From Gallionellaceae bacterium (GTDB taxonomy: Bacteria > Pseudomonadota > Gammaproteobacteria > Burkholderiales > Thiobacillaceae), in NCBI GenBank assembly GCA_028714735.1, contig JAQTLU010000006.1, positions 76,232-140,231 of the forward strand: a DNA stretch of 64,000 bases. Reading direction: 5' to 3'. Position 1 is the first letter of the stretch, and every line of letters begins with the position of its first letter. Shown piece by piece: positions 54,084-63,673 of the stretch. The notes beneath the pieces were generated by a model. The model had not been told where the DNA came from, did not search any database, and was given only the letters and a program-made list of their open reading frames with translations. The position numbers were made by a program, and so were the translations under genes.

Positions 54084-54701
54084 CTAGAGCACGTAGCGCA
54101 GGATCGCGACGTAATGGGCGGCGCTGCCGGCGAGTACGAACAGGTGCCAGACGCCGTGCGCATGGGTAATGCGGCGGTCGAGCGCATAGAAGACGATCCC
54201 CGCCGTGTAGAACACGCCGCCGGCGGCGAGCCAGGTGAAGCCGGCCGGTCCCAGCGCCCGCAGCAGCGGCGCTATGGCCACCAGGACCACCCAGCCCATC
54301 ACGACATAGATCACCACCGACAGTATCCGCGCGCCGTTCGCCGGCCTCAGTTCCTGCAATATGCCGAGTACCGCCAGCCCCCACACCACTCCGAACAGCG
54401 ACCAGCCCCAGGGGCCGCGCAGCGTCACCAGGCTGAACGGGGTATAGGTGCCGGCGATGAGCAGGTAGATGCTGAAGTGGTCCAGCTTGCGCAGGATGTC
54501 TTTCGCGCGGCTGCGCAGGCTGTGGTAGAGGGTCGAGAAGCTGTACAGCAGCACCAGCGTCAGACCGTAGATGGAGACACTGACCACCTTCGTCGGGTCG
54601 CCGTCCAGCGACGCCAGCACGATGAGCGCGACGCTCCCGACAAGCGCCAGCACGGCCCCAGCCAGATGGCTATAGGCGTTGAATTTTTCTCCGTGGTACA
54701 T
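54084..54701 (-). CDS. hemolysin III/TrhA (PAQR) family membrane protein
   Basis: 205 residues with seven membrane helices. Metal-binding pattern of PAQR proteins: LLYSFSTLYHS, KLDHFSIYLLIAGTYTPFSL and GVWHLFVLAGSAAHYVA give the Ser-x3-His, Asp and terminal His-x3-His. Bacterial members (YqfA/TrhA) affect membrane energetics or fatty-acid balance. Start at 54701 (MYHGEKFNAYSHLAGA). The frame extends upstream without a signal of coding. Confidence 0.92.
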   Translation of the reverse strand: MYHGEKFNAYSHLAGAVLALVGSVALIVLASLDGDPTKVVSVSIYGLTLVLLYSFSTLYHSLRSRAKDILRKLDHFSIYLLIAGTYTPFSLVTLRGPWGWSLFGVVWGLAVLGILQELRPANGARILSVVIYVVMGWVVLVAIAPLLRALGPAGFTWLAAGGVFYTAGIVFYALDRRITHAHGVWHLFVLAGSAAHYVAILRYVL

Positions 54702-54788
54702 GTGCCTGGCTGTGTCCCGGTCGATTAACCCGCCACACCATGACGGGCCTCGGAACCCGGCACAAGTGGCCCGGGTATGCCTCGATCC

Positions 54789-54823
54789 CATCATAACGCC
54801 GGGCAAGGCCCGGATGACGGGTG
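54789..54823. repeat. REP-like hairpin element
   Basis: CCGGGC-AAG-GCCCGG (54799-54813) is bounded by ATCATAACG and ATGACGGG, a pattern like the CGTCATCC-type hairpin repeats scattered in proteobacterial genomes. Only one copy is seen here, so the family is a guess. Confidence 0.35.
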
Positions 54824-54957
54824 GAATCGTCAGTTTGCCTGCCGCGGCAATGCGTACCTTGCGGCCGTTCAGGCCAGGGGGTGCTCGGCAGTGTATTGTC
54901 TGGGCTATCGCCGCCTGGCCCGGTCCAGGCGCAGGATCAACGAAAAGGTTTTTCATC

Positions 54958-55818
54958 ATGCGACGTTTGAACATCAGCCATATCACCGAGTATCAGTTTC
55001 CCGCGCCAGTGACGCTGCTGCCGCACCGGCTGCTGTTGCGCCCCAGGGAGAGCCACAACGTCAGGATCGAGACTTCGACCCTGGATATCGATCCCGGCCA
55101 CAGCCTGCAATGGAAGCGCGACGTGCTGGACAACTCGGTGGCGCTGGTGAGTTTTTTCGAGATGGCCGAGCGGCTGCGGATTGCCAGCAACGTGGTCATC
55201 CAGCACTACGAGGACAACCCGTTCGATTTTCTGGTCGATGATTATGCGGTCAACCACCCCTTCGACTATGCCGTGGAAGATCGGGCCGATCTTGCCCCCT
55301 TCCTGCAGGCCGTGTATCCGGACGACCGCGAGGCGGTGCAGGGCTGGCTGGCCGGAGCGGGCCTGCTCCGGCCCCAGGAGACCTTCACGCTGCTGGACCA
55401 GATGAACCGCCGGATCGCCGGCCAGTTTGTCTACCAGATGCGCGAGGAGCCAGGCGTCCAGCCGCCCGCGCTGACGTTGGCGCTCAACAGCGGTTCCTGC
55501 CGCGATTTCGCGGCCCTGCTCATGGAAGCATGCCGATGCCTGGGACTGGCCAGCCGCTTCGTCAGCGGCTATCTGTTCACTTCCGATTTCGACACCAACA
55601 ATGCCTCGACCCATGCCTGGGCCGAGGTCTACCTGCCTGGCGCAGGCTGGAAGGGGTTCGACCCTACCGGCGGCGAGGTGGTGGGCAACCGGCATATCGC
55701 GACGGCCGTGGCGCGCCATCCGGAAGCCGTGCCGCCGGTGGCCGGCAGCTTCATCGGCCCTAGCGGATCGCACCCGGCGCCAAACGTGACGGTACGGGTC
55801 AGCACGATCGTGGCGTGA
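54958..55818 (+). CDS. transglutaminase-like cysteine peptidase family protein (COG1305)
   Basis: 286 residues: N-terminal beta domain (LNISHITEYQFPAPVTLLPHRLLLRPRE) and transglutaminase core with Cys181 (NSGSCRDFAALLMEACR), His219 (STHAWAEVYLP) and Asp235 (GFDPTGG), a complete triad. No signal peptide, hence cytoplasmic. Related proteins often lie beside genes for circularly permuted ATP-grasp or alpha-E proteins; none is present here. Start at 54958 (MRRLNISH). Confidence 0.9.
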   Translation: MRRLNISHITEYQFPAPVTLLPHRLLLRPRESHNVRIETSTLDIDPGHSLQWKRDVLDNSVALVSFFEMAERLRIASNVVIQHYEDNPFDFLVDDYAVNHPFDYAVEDRADLAPFLQAVYPDDREAVQGWLAGAGLLRPQETFTLLDQMNRRIAGQFVYQMREEPGVQPPALTLALNSGSCRDFAALLMEACRCLGLASRFVSGYLFTSDFDTNNASTHAWAEVYLPGAGWKGFDPTGGEVVGNRHIATAVARHPEAVPPVAGSFIGPSGSHPAPNVTVRVSTIVA

Positions 55819-55827
55819 GCCCACTCC

Positions 55828-55862
55828 ATAAGCAATAAATATATATTATAAACATTGCTTAT
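55828..55862. promoter_or_regulatory. AT-rich inverted repeat in the csp upstream region
   Basis: ATAAGCAAT (55828-55836) and ATTGCTTAT (55854-55862) are perfect 9-bp arms with a 17-base AT-rich spacer, 10 bases after the transglutaminase stop. It may be an operator or a terminator-like hairpin. It lies 173 bases before the csp start. Confidence 0.5.
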
Positions 55863-56034
55863 ATACGAGATTGCGGGTACGGTGGGCCGGCAGTCAATTC
55901 AAGCAGTGTAGTTCCAGTTCAGCAGTCACAGCCTTCAACGGCACCGTCGCTTCAGTACCTCCCCTACAGACCTTGATGCCACCGCACCCAACCGGGCGCG
56001 AGTCCGGATTATTCAGTTTCAAAAAGGAATGTAG

Positions 56035-56238
56035 ATGTCTACCGGTACAGTTAAATGGTTCAACGATGCCAAAGGCTTTGGCTTTATCACCCCCGATGAA
56101 GGCGGCGACGACCTGTTCGCCCACTTCTCCGAAATCCAGGACAGCGGCTTCAAGTCCCTGAAGGAGGCTCAACGCGTCTCCTACGAGGTCAAGACCGGCC
56201 CCAAGGGCAAGCTGGCCGGTTCCATCCGGCCTGAGTAA
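56035..56238 (+). CDS. cold-shock protein, CspA family
   Basis: 67 residues: [21 protein letters not shown] and [10 protein letters not shown] contain RNP1 (KGFGFI) and RNP2 (LFAHF) RNA-binding motifs. Acts as RNA chaperone. AAGGA precedes the ATG. The 216-base upstream gap would permit a long, cold-responsive 5' UTR as in other csp genes. A strong terminator follows. Confidence 0.96.
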   Translation: MSTGTVKWFNDAKGFGFITPDEGGDDLFAHFSEIQDSGFKSLKEAQRVSYEVKTGPKGKLAGSIRPE

Positions 56239-56295
56239 CCTCGCGGCCTCTGGCAGCCCGGACACACCGGGCTTGCCATCCAGCCAAGGCACAAA

Positions 56296-56324
56296 GGGGC
56301 CGGATCTTTGATCCGGCCCCTTTT
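56296..56324 (+). terminator. rho-independent terminator of csp
   Basis: GGGGCCGGATC and GATCCGGCCCC form a perfect 11-bp stem over TTT, followed by TTTT. AAA before the stem gives some reverse function toward the cbiO gene's downstream side. Confidence 0.95.
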
Positions 56325-56393
56325 GCTTGTCGGCGGGTGATCACGGCCCTGGCTTGAGCGGCCGGCCATGGCGCGCTTTTCCACAGCGGAAGA

Positions 56394-57269
56394 TCAGCGT
56401 CTCTTCAAGCCGTAAGGCCGCTCCCGCGTGACCGGGCGGTAGCCGCCCTCGGCGGCGTCATGGTGGTCGTGATGATGCCGGTGGCTGTGGTAGTGCATGT
56501 GGGTCGCGCCGTCGGCATGGACATGCCAGTGGGCGTGGGCCAGGTGGGTCTGGCGCAGCAATTCGGCATCCTCCAGCAGTTCCGCCGGCCGGCCTTCGCC
56601 GACCACGCGGCCGCCGGCGAGCACGAAGGCGTAGTCGGCGATGTCCTCGACGATGTCGAGGTCGTGGGTGGCGGTGACGATGGTCCGCCCGGTGTTCCGG
56701 CTCTCGATCAGGAAACGGATGACCTCGCCCTGGCTCTCCGGATCGAGCGAAGCGGTCGGCTCGTCGAGCAGCAACACCTCGGGTTCCATGATCAGCACCG
56801 AGGCCAGGGCCACCCGCTTCTTCTCGCCACCGGACAGGTAATGCGGGGCACGATCCTTCAGGTGGCCGATCTTGAAGCGGGCCAGCATTTCATCGACCTG
56901 GCGCAATATCCGTTCCCTGGGCCAGCCGAGTTGCAGCGGACCGAAGGCCACCTCGTCGAACACGGTCGGGTTGAAGATCTGCACGTCCGGGTTCTGGAAC
57001 ACCAGCCCAACCCGGCGCCGGAAGGCGAAATTGATTGCCTCGTCGGCCAGCGCGGCCTCGCTCAGCACCGCCCCGAACGCCTTCAGCTCGCCCTGGCTGG
57101 GGAAATACAGCGCGTCCAGGAGGCGCAGCAGGGTCGACTTGCCGGAACCGTTGGCGCCCAGCAAGGCGACCCGGTCGCCCCGGCGGATGCGCAGGCTGAG
57201 GGCATCCAGCGCCGGCTGGTTCTGGTAGGCGTAATAAACGTCGGTCAACTCGAAAACATCATCGCTCAT
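56394..57269 (-). CDS. cbiO: ECF transporter ATPase for nickel/cobalt (CbiO type), His-rich tail
   Basis: 291 residues: Walker A GANGSGKST, Q-loop VFQNPDVQIF, signature LSGGEKKRVALAS, Walker B VLLLDEPTASLD and switch His in ATHDLD. The C-terminal 45 residues are packed with His (AHAHWHVHADGATHMHYHSH and more), a likely metal store. It powers uptake of Ni or Co by the CbiM/CbiQ membrane parts. The start overlaps the cbiQ stop. Nickel is favoured because nikR is nearby and the tail is His-rich. Confidence 0.93.
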   Translation of the reverse strand: MSDDVFELTDVYYAYQNQPALDALSLRIRRGDRVALLGANGSGKSTLLRLLDALYFPSQGELKAFGAVLSEAALADEAINFAFRRRVGLVFQNPDVQIFNPTVFDEVAFGPLQLGWPRERILRQVDEMLARFKIGHLKDRAPHYLSGGEKKRVALASVLIMEPEVLLLDEPTASLDPESQGEVIRFLIESRNTGRTIVTATHDLDIVEDIADYAFVLAGGRVVGEGRPAELLEDAELLRQTHLAHAHWHVHADGATHMHYHSHRHHHDHHDAAEGGYRPVTRERPYGLKRR

Positions 57270-58111
57270 GTCTGGTTCCAGATGATCAGGACGGGCAGCG
57301 CCAGGGCGCAGGTCAGTGCAACCCAGTCACGCGGCCGGGTACGGAAGTCGTCGAGCAGGTGGATCTCGCCCCGGTAACCGCGCGAGATCATGGCCAGATG
57401 GACCTCGGAGCTGAGTTGGAAGGCCTTGCCCAGCAGCACGCCGGCCGTGGCCGCCACCAGCCGGCGCCGCTGCCCTCCCGCCATGGGTGCGACGATGCGG
57501 CTGCGCCGGGCCTCGAACATCTGCAAGGCCGAGTGCAGCAGCACGAAGATATAGCGGTGGGTCATGCCCAGTATCGCCACCAGGACCACGGGCACGCCCA
57601 GGGTACGCATGGCCTTGAGCACATGCGGCCAGGGCGTCGACAGGATCAGCAGCAGGGCGAAGGTGGCGGAGGTCTCGGCGCGGCCGATCAGGAATGCCGC
57701 GCTGCGCAGGCCCTGCTCGGTCACCTGCCAGTGCAGCAGCGGGATGTGCCAGACCGGCGTGCCCGGCACCACCACGATGGCGGGCAGGGCGATCACGCCG
57801 GTGAACAGCAGAACGCCGAGCCAGACCTGCTTGAACAGCCTGGCCAGCGAGACATTGGAAACGAGGGCGAGCAAGACCGCGAACAGGAACAGCACAGCCA
57901 GCAGGGTCAGCTGCCTGACCAGGACGGCGCTGAAGATCAGGGCCAGACAGCCGACCAGCTTGATGCGCGGATCCAGCCCCTGCAGCAGGCCCTTGCGGGC
58001 GCTGGTGGATTCCGCTTCGAGGCCGTGCTCCATCGCCTTGGCCAGGCCCAACACCAGGCCTTCGACAAGATTGCGGCGGTGGCGGTCCGGCACGATAGTC
58101 GGTTCTCTCAT
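57266..58111 (-). CDS. cbiQ: ECF transporter transmembrane subunit (CbiQ type)
   Basis: About 281 residues from the ATG at 58111 (MREPTIVPD); an upstream ATG at 58159 would add 16 residues. Five or more membrane helices. The CbiQ motifs are EARRSRIVAPMAGGQRR (first Ala-Arg coupling motif) and MISRGYRGEIHLLDD (second), which contact the ATPase. It couples CbiO to the substrate-binding CbiM. Confidence 0.9.
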   Translation of the reverse strand: MREPTIVPDRHRRNLVEGLVLGLAKAMEHGLEAESTSARKGLLQGLDPRIKLVGCLALIFSAVLVRQLTLLAVLFLFAVLLALVSNVSLARLFKQVWLGVLLFTGVIALPAIVVVPGTPVWHIPLLHWQVTEQGLRSAAFLIGRAETSATFALLLILSTPWPHVLKAMRTLGVPVVLVAILGMTHRYIFVLLHSALQMFEARRSRIVAPMAGGQRRRLVAATAGVLLGKAFQLSSEVHLAMISRGYRGEIHLLDDFRTRPRDWVALTCALALPVLIIWNQT

Positions 58112-58192
58112 AGGGCTGCGGACACGGGTGGATTCCGGCTCGGTGGCGTAGCCCGGCATCTGACCAGGCCACCCCGGGGTGCGTCAACCGGC

Positions 58193-59263
58193 TCAGGTCT
58201 CGGGCAACTCCTGCCTGGTGGTGAATTTCCCGACCAGCAGGAACAGCAGCAGAATCAGACCGGCTCCCAGCACGGCGGAGAGTATGTAGCCATAACCGGC
58301 GCTGTGCATGAAGCTGGGGGCGTAGTCGGGGATCGGCGCGGTCCACAGGCTGGCCAGGCGCTCCATGCCCTGGGGCGCTGCCTCGGGGGGCGCGACATGG
58401 CCCGATGCGGCCAGGATTTCCTGTCTGGCCTCGGCGCTGCCGAAGTCCTCCGCACCCCATTCGCCCCAGGCCGTTCCGGCCGCGAGCAGGCCGAGCGGCG
58501 TCATGATCATCAGCCCGGCCAGCGCATACCAGAGCTTGCGGGTCGATTGCCAGGCGCCGGCCGCGGCCAGTTTCGGCATGCCGCTTGCAGTCGAGAAGGC
58601 CAGCAGCGCCGGGTTGGCCCTTTGCAGATAGGCCACCAGCCCGCCGGTGATAGCCAGTTCGGCGATGCCGGCGATGGTGAGGTGGCCGATCATCATGGCC
58701 GGGATTGCGATCTCGAGCGGATAGGGCGCGTACAGGGGCGCACCGGTCGCATCCTGGGCCAGCATCGGCTGGATGCCGAACTCGATCGCCGTGAGCAGGG
58801 CCGCGACGTTGACCGCCAGATATCCCGCCAAGGCGGCTGCCACGACTCGGCGGGGCGAAGCCAATTCCGCTTTGCCGGCGATCAGGCTATAGCTCCAGTA
58901 CGCCACCAGGGAACCGACCACCGCCATGTTCAGGCTATTCGCTGCGAAGGTGGTGATGCCGCCGTCGCCGAAGAACACCGCCTGGATCAGTAGGGCGATC
59001 GAGATCGCCACCATCGCCGCCCACGGTCCCAGCACGATCGCGGCGACGGCCACCCCGACCGCATGGCCGGTGGTCCCGCCCGGCAGGGGCAGGTTGAACA
59101 TCATGATGACGAAGCTGAACGCGGAGAACACCGCCAGCAGCGGCACCATGCGGGTATGCAGCAGGCGCTTGACGCGTTGCAGGGCCAGATACCAGAACGG
59201 CAGGGTAATGGCGTAGGTGACCAGGCAGGTCGCCGGACTCAGATAACCATCAGGAATGTGCAT
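58193..59263 (-). CDS. cbiM: nickel/cobalt ECF substrate-specific subunit (CbiM type with fused C-terminal domain)
   Basis: 356 residues. The ATG at 59263 (MHIPDGYLSP) is preferred over one 8 codons upstream because the N-terminal Met-His-Ile-Pro-Asp binds the metal in CbiM/NikM. PGGTTGHAVGVAVAAIVLGPWAAM is the conserved core. About seven helices, plus an extra C-terminal segment ending in a membrane helix (YILSAVLGAGLILLLFLLVG), equivalent to a fused CbiN/NikN part. GAGGG precedes the start. First gene of the operon cbiM-cbiQ-cbiO. Confidence 0.93.
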   Translation of the reverse strand: MHIPDGYLSPATCLVTYAITLPFWYLALQRVKRLLHTRMVPLLAVFSAFSFVIMMFNLPLPGGTTGHAVGVAVAAIVLGPWAAMVAISIALLIQAVFFGDGGITTFAANSLNMAVVGSLVAYWSYSLIAGKAELASPRRVVAAALAGYLAVNVAALLTAIEFGIQPMLAQDATGAPLYAPYPLEIAIPAMMIGHLTIAGIAELAITGGLVAYLQRANPALLAFSTASGMPKLAAAGAWQSTRKLWYALAGLMIMTPLGLLAAGTAWGEWGAEDFGSAEARQEILAASGHVAPPEAAPQGMERLASLWTAPIPDYAPSFMHSAGYGYILSAVLGAGLILLLFLLVGKFTTRQELPET

Positions 59264-59299
59264 AGGACCCTCGGCATGGAATGTCATAACGAGCGCGGT

Positions 59300-59318
59300 A
59301 CCGGTCCGTCCGACCGGT
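59300..59318 (-). promoter_or_regulatory. leader hairpin upstream of cbiM
   Basis: ACCGGTC and GACCGGT form a 7-bp stem with a 5-base loop in the leader, 37 bases before the cbiM ATG. A single NikR half-site (GTATGA on + at 59338-59343) lies just beyond. Not enough to name a riboswitch or a NikR operator. Confidence 0.35.
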
Positions 59319-59428
59319 GTGCGTGACCGCCGGCGCAGTATGAACTTTTTTATTATTGTGTGAAAGAGCTGCGGCGTGCGGCAACGAACTCATTCGGGAA
59401 TGGCGCCGGCAAGCCGGGTGGCCATGCC

Positions 59429-61138
59429 TCAGGCAGACGGTCTGGCAGCCCCCAGCCCGGTTGAACGCTGGAGCGCGGGGTCGAAAAACGCCGCCGGCCT
59501 GGCACCGGTCGACGCCAGAGGCCAGGCAGACAGCCACGCCTCCAGTTCCGCCATTGGCATCGGCTGGGCGAACAGGAAACCCTGGCCAATGTCGCAGCCG
59601 AAACGCTTGAGCATCTCCAGCGCCTCGGGGTTCTCGATCCCTTCTGCCGTGACTTTGAGTCCTAGATTGTGGGCCAGGTCGACGGTCGCGCGCACGATGA
59701 CGGCATCGCTTTCACTGGCCAGCATATCCATGACGAAGGACTTGTCGATCTTCAGTTCCGACACCGGCAGTTTCTTCAGGTAGGACAACGAGGAATACCC
59801 GGTACCGAAATCGTCGATCGACAGCTGGAAGCCCATGCCGCGCAGGCGCTCGACGATGGCCAGCACCCGGAGGGGGTCCACCATGATGCTGCCTTCGGTG
59901 ATTTCGAAGACGATCCACTCGGGCAGCAGCCCTGTCTTGGCTGCAATGCCGGCGATCTGGTCGGGCAGTTCCGGGTCATGCAGGTCCTTGGTGGAAAGAT
60001 TGACGGATACGATCAGCGCCCGCCCCGCCTGGTGCCAATCGGCGCAGGTTTGAAACGCCCGCTCCAGGACCCACTGACTGAGCGGCCGGATCATCCGGGT
60101 GCGCTCCGCCAGACCGATGAATTCTTCCGGCGGAATGAAGCCGTGCTCCATATGCGGCCAGCGCACCAGCGCCTCCACGCCGATGACCGAATTGCTCGCC
60201 AGGTCGATCTTGGGCTGGTAGTAGAGCTGCAGTTCATCGCGCTCCAGGGCCCGCTTCAACTCGCCCATGAGGGTCAGCCGGCGCGGGCTGTGCTCGTCCA
60301 TGGTGGGCGAGTAGACGCTGTAGCCGGAGATGGATTTCCCGGCGGAATACGCGGCTACGCCGGCCCGTTGCAACAGGGTGTCGGCATCATCGCCGTGCTC
60401 GGGGGCCATGACGATGCCGATGCTGGGATGCAGGGTCAGCTTGAAGGCATTGACGATGAAATGGGGTTCAATGGCCTTGATCAGGTTGCGGGCAGCGGTC
60501 TCCGCCACGGCCCGGTCGCCGCATCCGCCCAGCAGGATGGCGAAATTGTGGCTGTCGATGTGGGCGACGCTGTCCTCGCTATCGGACCAGCTAGCCAGGC
60601 GGGTGGCGAGTTGCTTGACCAGCAGGTCGGTATTGTCGGGGCCGAGCGTGTCCTGAATCTCCTTCAGGTTGTCGATGGACAGCAGCAGTACGGCCAACAT
60701 GCCGCGTTGGCTGTAGTCGGCACGGATGGCCTGCTCCAGGCGGTCATAGAACAGGGCGCGGTTGGGCAGTTCGGTAAGCGGGTCATGGGTGGCGGAAAAG
60801 GCCGCCTGCTTCTCCATCCGGTTGGCGTATTGGCGCAATTCCTCGGTCTGCTCCAGCACCATCAGGCTCGCCTCCTGGGACATGACGTAGCTTGCGTACT
60901 GGCCGATGTAACCGAAGATGAAAGGCAGTGCGTCGAGTATCCACAGGACAAAATTGGAGCGCTGGGAATTCATGATGCCATCCAGGGTGATGGCGTGGCT
61001 CTCCGTGAAGCTCACCAGCAGGGTGGCGGCAACCACGGCGACGACGGCCACGATTACCGCCTGCATGGATACCTTGGAAGCCTTGGCGTTCAGTATCCTG
61101 GCATTGCTGGCGAGCACCTCGTTGAAGGATATGGCCAT
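59429..61138 (-). CDS. membrane GGDEF(degenerate)-EAL protein
   Basis: 569 residues: two membrane helices (about 26-45 and 63-88), a degenerate GGDEF domain (about 110-280, DSHNF at 195-199 instead of GGDEF) and an EAL domain (about 290-540; EAL at 322-324, DDFGTGYSSLSYLKKL, KIDKSFV, AEGIEN). Likely a c-di-GMP phosphodiesterase or binding protein. GGGGGA before the ATG at 61138. Divergent from copA with a 186-base shared gap. Not closely similar to the 28-36 kb pair. Confidence 0.93.
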   Translation of the reverse strand: MAISFNEVLASNARILNAKASKVSMQAVIVAVVAVVAATLLVSFTESHAITLDGIMNSQRSNFVLWILDALPFIFGYIGQYASYVMSQEASLMVLEQTEELRQYANRMEKQAAFSATHDPLTELPNRALFYDRLEQAIRADYSQRGMLAVLLLSIDNLKEIQDTLGPDNTDLLVKQLATRLASWSDSEDSVAHIDSHNFAILLGGCGDRAVAETAARNLIKAIEPHFIVNAFKLTLHPSIGIVMAPEHGDDADTLLQRAGVAAYSAGKSISGYSVYSPTMDEHSPRRLTLMGELKRALERDELQLYYQPKIDLASNSVIGVEALVRWPHMEHGFIPPEEFIGLAERTRMIRPLSQWVLERAFQTCADWHQAGRALIVSVNLSTKDLHDPELPDQIAGIAAKTGLLPEWIVFEITEGSIMVDPLRVLAIVERLRGMGFQLSIDDFGTGYSSLSYLKKLPVSELKIDKSFVMDMLASESDAVIVRATVDLAHNLGLKVTAEGIENPEALEMLKRFGCDIGQGFLFAQPMPMAELEAWLSAWPLASTGARPAAFFDPALQRSTGLGAARPSA

Positions 61139-61324
61139 GATTCCCCCTGGTTCTGATTTTCGCTATGAAAATATGGTAGGCGATATTGCCCCAGTCCCAA
61201 AGCAATGCCTGCAAAGCCGGCATTGCCTGGACATCACGGCCGGGATCGCCCGGCCGCGCCCGGACCCGGCTGAAACAAGAAACGGTTTAACGAAACCGAC
61301 GGCCTTGGTTAAAGTCTTCCCTAT

Positions 61325-63673
61325 ATGACCCCCAAACAGCTATCCCTTCCTATCGCCGGCATGACCTGCGCTGCCTGCTCCACCCGGCTGGAGAACAACC
61401 TCAACCGCCTGCCCGGCGTCGAGGCCCGGGTCAACCTGGCCACCGAAACCGCGCAGTTGAGCTACGACCCGGACCAGGTCGATCCGGCCGCCATCCTGGC
61501 CCAGGTCGGCAAGACCGGCTTCGCGGTGCCGCCGGCCACCCTAAACCTGAACATCGCCGGGATGACCTGCGCCTCCTGCTCGACCCGGCTCGAGCAGGTG
61601 CTCAACAAACTGCCCTCGGTCGAGGCCAGGGTCAACCTGGCCAGCGAGACCGCCCGGGTGCGCTACCAGCCGGGCCTGATCAACGAGGACACCCTGGTCG
61701 CCGCCGTTGCCCGCACCGGCTACAGCGCCACCCCGGCCAGCGAGGAGCGCCGTGCCGCCGAGAAGGCGCTCAAGGCCGAGGCCTATCGCAAGGAGGTCCG
61801 GGTATTCGTCATCGCCACCCTGTTCACCCTGCCCCTGCTGGCCGAGATGGTCGCCATGCTCGGCGGCGGCGAGGCCTGGCTGCCCGGCTGGGCGCAATGG
61901 CTGCTGGCCACCCCGGTGCAGTTCTGGGCCGGCTGGCGCTTTTACGACGGCGCCTGGAAGTCGCTCCGCGGCGGCGGCGCCAACATGGACGTGCTGGTCG
62001 CCCTGGGCACCAGCGCCGCCTATTTCTTCAGCCTGGCTACCCTGCTGCTGGTCCCGCACGGCCACCTGTACTTCGAGGCCAGCGCCGCCGTGGTCACCCT
62101 GGTCCGCCTGGGCAAGCTGCTGGAGGCGCGCGCCAAGGGCCGCACCTCCTCGGCCATCGAACAGCTGATCGGCCTGCAGCCGCGCACGGTCCGGGTCGAG
62201 CGCGCCGGCGAGTTCGTCGAGGCCGACATCGCCACGGTGAAGCCCGGCGAACGCATCCAGGTCCGCGCCGGCGAGCGCATCCCGGTCGACGGCACGGTCG
62301 AGGACGGCCGCTCCTCGGTCGACGAAGGCATGCTCACCGGCGAGAGCCTGCCGGTCGCCAAGGCCGTGGGTGGGCGCGCCTGGGCCGGCACCCAGAACCT
62401 CGACGGCCTGCTGGTGCTGCGCGCCGAGGGCGTCGGCAGCCATACCCAGTTGATGGAGATCGTCCGCCTGACCGAGACCGCGCAGGGCTCCAAGGCGCCG
62501 ATCCAGAAACTGGCCGACCGCATCTCCGGCATCTTCGTGCCGGCGGTGATCAGCCTGGCCCTGCTCACCCTGGCGGTCTGGTGGCTGGTCACCGGCAACT
62601 TCAGCCAGAGCCTGATCCCGGCCGTCGCCGTGCTGGTGATCGCCTGTCCGTGCGCGCTCGGCCTGGCCACCCCGACTGCGGTGATGGTCGGCCTCGGCCG
62701 CGGCGCCCAACTGGGCATCCTGGTGCGTGCCGCCGAGGCCCTGGAACGGGCCGAACGGCTGGACACCCTGGCCCTGGACAAGACCGGCACCCTGACCGAG
62801 GGCAAACCGGCCCTGGTCGCCATGGCCCCGGACGCCGACGACCTGCTGCGCCTGGCCGCCGCGCTGGAACAGGGCAGCGACCACCCACTGGCGCGGGCGC
62901 TGTTTGAAGCGGCCAGGGCACGCGGCCTGGCCATCCCGCCGGTGGCCGACTTCGTCAACCTGCCTGGCGAGGGCGTCACCGGCACGGTCGAGGGTCGGCG
63001 GTTGCGCCTGGCCGCTGCCGCCACGGAGCAAGGGGAAACCGGCACCGTCATCGAACTGAGCGAGGACGGCCGCGCCCTCGCCCGCTTCGCCTTCGCCGAC
63101 CGTCTGCGCGCCACCTCGGTCGCCGCCGTGGCGCGCCTCAGGGCCGCCGGCATCCGGGTCGTCATGCTGACCGGCGACAACGAGGCCACCGCGGCCGCAG
63201 TCGCCGCCGAAGCGGGCATCGACGATTGGCGCGCCGGCATCAAGCCGGTGGACAAGGCCGCCGCCGTGGCGGCCCTGAAAGGAACCGGCCACACCGTCGG
63301 CATGGTCGGCGACGGCATCAACGACGCCCCCGCCCTGGCCACCGCCGACGTCAGCTTCGCCATGCGCTCGGGCGCCGACATCGCCCTGGAGGCCGCCGAC
63401 ATCACCCTGATGCGCAACGACCTCGCCTCCCTCGCCGATGCAATCGAACTGTCGCGCGCGGTGATGGCCCGGATCCGCCAGAACCTGTTTCTCGCCTTCG
63501 TCTATAACGTACTAGCCTTGCCGCTCGCGGCGCTGGGCATGCTCAACCCGGTCATCGCCGGGGCCGCGATGGCCCTGTCGTCGGTCTCGGTGGTGAGCAA
63601 TTCCCTGCGCCTCAAGCGCTGGCATGCAGACAGGGGGAAGGCGACATGCATAAATACGGCGAACAGCTCTTAA
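61325..63673 (+). CDS. copA: copper-translocating P1B-type ATPase
   Basis: 782 residues: two N-terminal heavy-metal domains (GMTCAAC at 12-18, GMTCASC at 79-85), eight membrane helices, actuator TGES, the Cu(I) motif CPC at 441-443, phosphorylation site DKTGTLT with Asp485, the HP motif (GSDHPLA) and GDGINDAP. Exports Cu(I) from the cytoplasm. The Met-rich exported protein at 17.5 kb might be a partner, but there is no direct link. The 3' end overlaps the next gene by 28 bases. Confidence 0.96.
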   Translation: MTPKQLSLPIAGMTCAACSTRLENNLNRLPGVEARVNLATETAQLSYDPDQVDPAAILAQVGKTGFAVPPATLNLNIAGMTCASCSTRLEQVLNKLPSVEARVNLASETARVRYQPGLINEDTLVAAVARTGYSATPASEERRAAEKALKAEAYRKEVRVFVIATLFTLPLLAEMVAMLGGGEAWLPGWAQWLLATPVQFWAGWRFYDGAWKSLRGGGANMDVLVALGTSAAYFFSLATLLLVPHGHLYFEASAAVVTLVRLGKLLEARAKGRTSSAIEQLIGLQPRTVRVERAGEFVEADIATVKPGERIQVRAGERIPVDGTVEDGRSSVDEGMLTGESLPVAKAVGGRAWAGTQNLDGLLVLRAEGVGSHTQLMEIVRLTETAQGSKAPIQKLADRISGIFVPAVISLALLTLAVWWLVTGNFSQSLIPAVAVLVIACPCALGLATPTAVMVGLGRGAQLGILVRAAEALERAERLDTLALDKTGTLTEGKPALVAMAPDADDLLRLAAALEQGSDHPLARALFEAARARGLAIPPVADFVNLPGEGVTGTVEGRRLRLAAAATEQGETGTVIELSEDGRALARFAFADRLRATSVAAVARLRAAGIRVVMLTGDNEATAAAVAAEAGIDDWRAGIKPVDKAAAVAALKGTGHTVGMVGDGINDAPALATADVSFAMRSGADIALEAADITLMRNDLASLADAIELSRAVMARIRQNLFLAFVYNVLALPLAALGMLNPVIAGAAMALSSVSVVSNSLRLKRWHADRGKATCINTANSS

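Noticed and set aside
59264-59428. NikR operator or metal riboswitch upstream of cbiM
   Set aside because: Only one GTATGA half-site is present, with no partner at the right spacing, and no cobalamin or NiCo riboswitch core was recognised.
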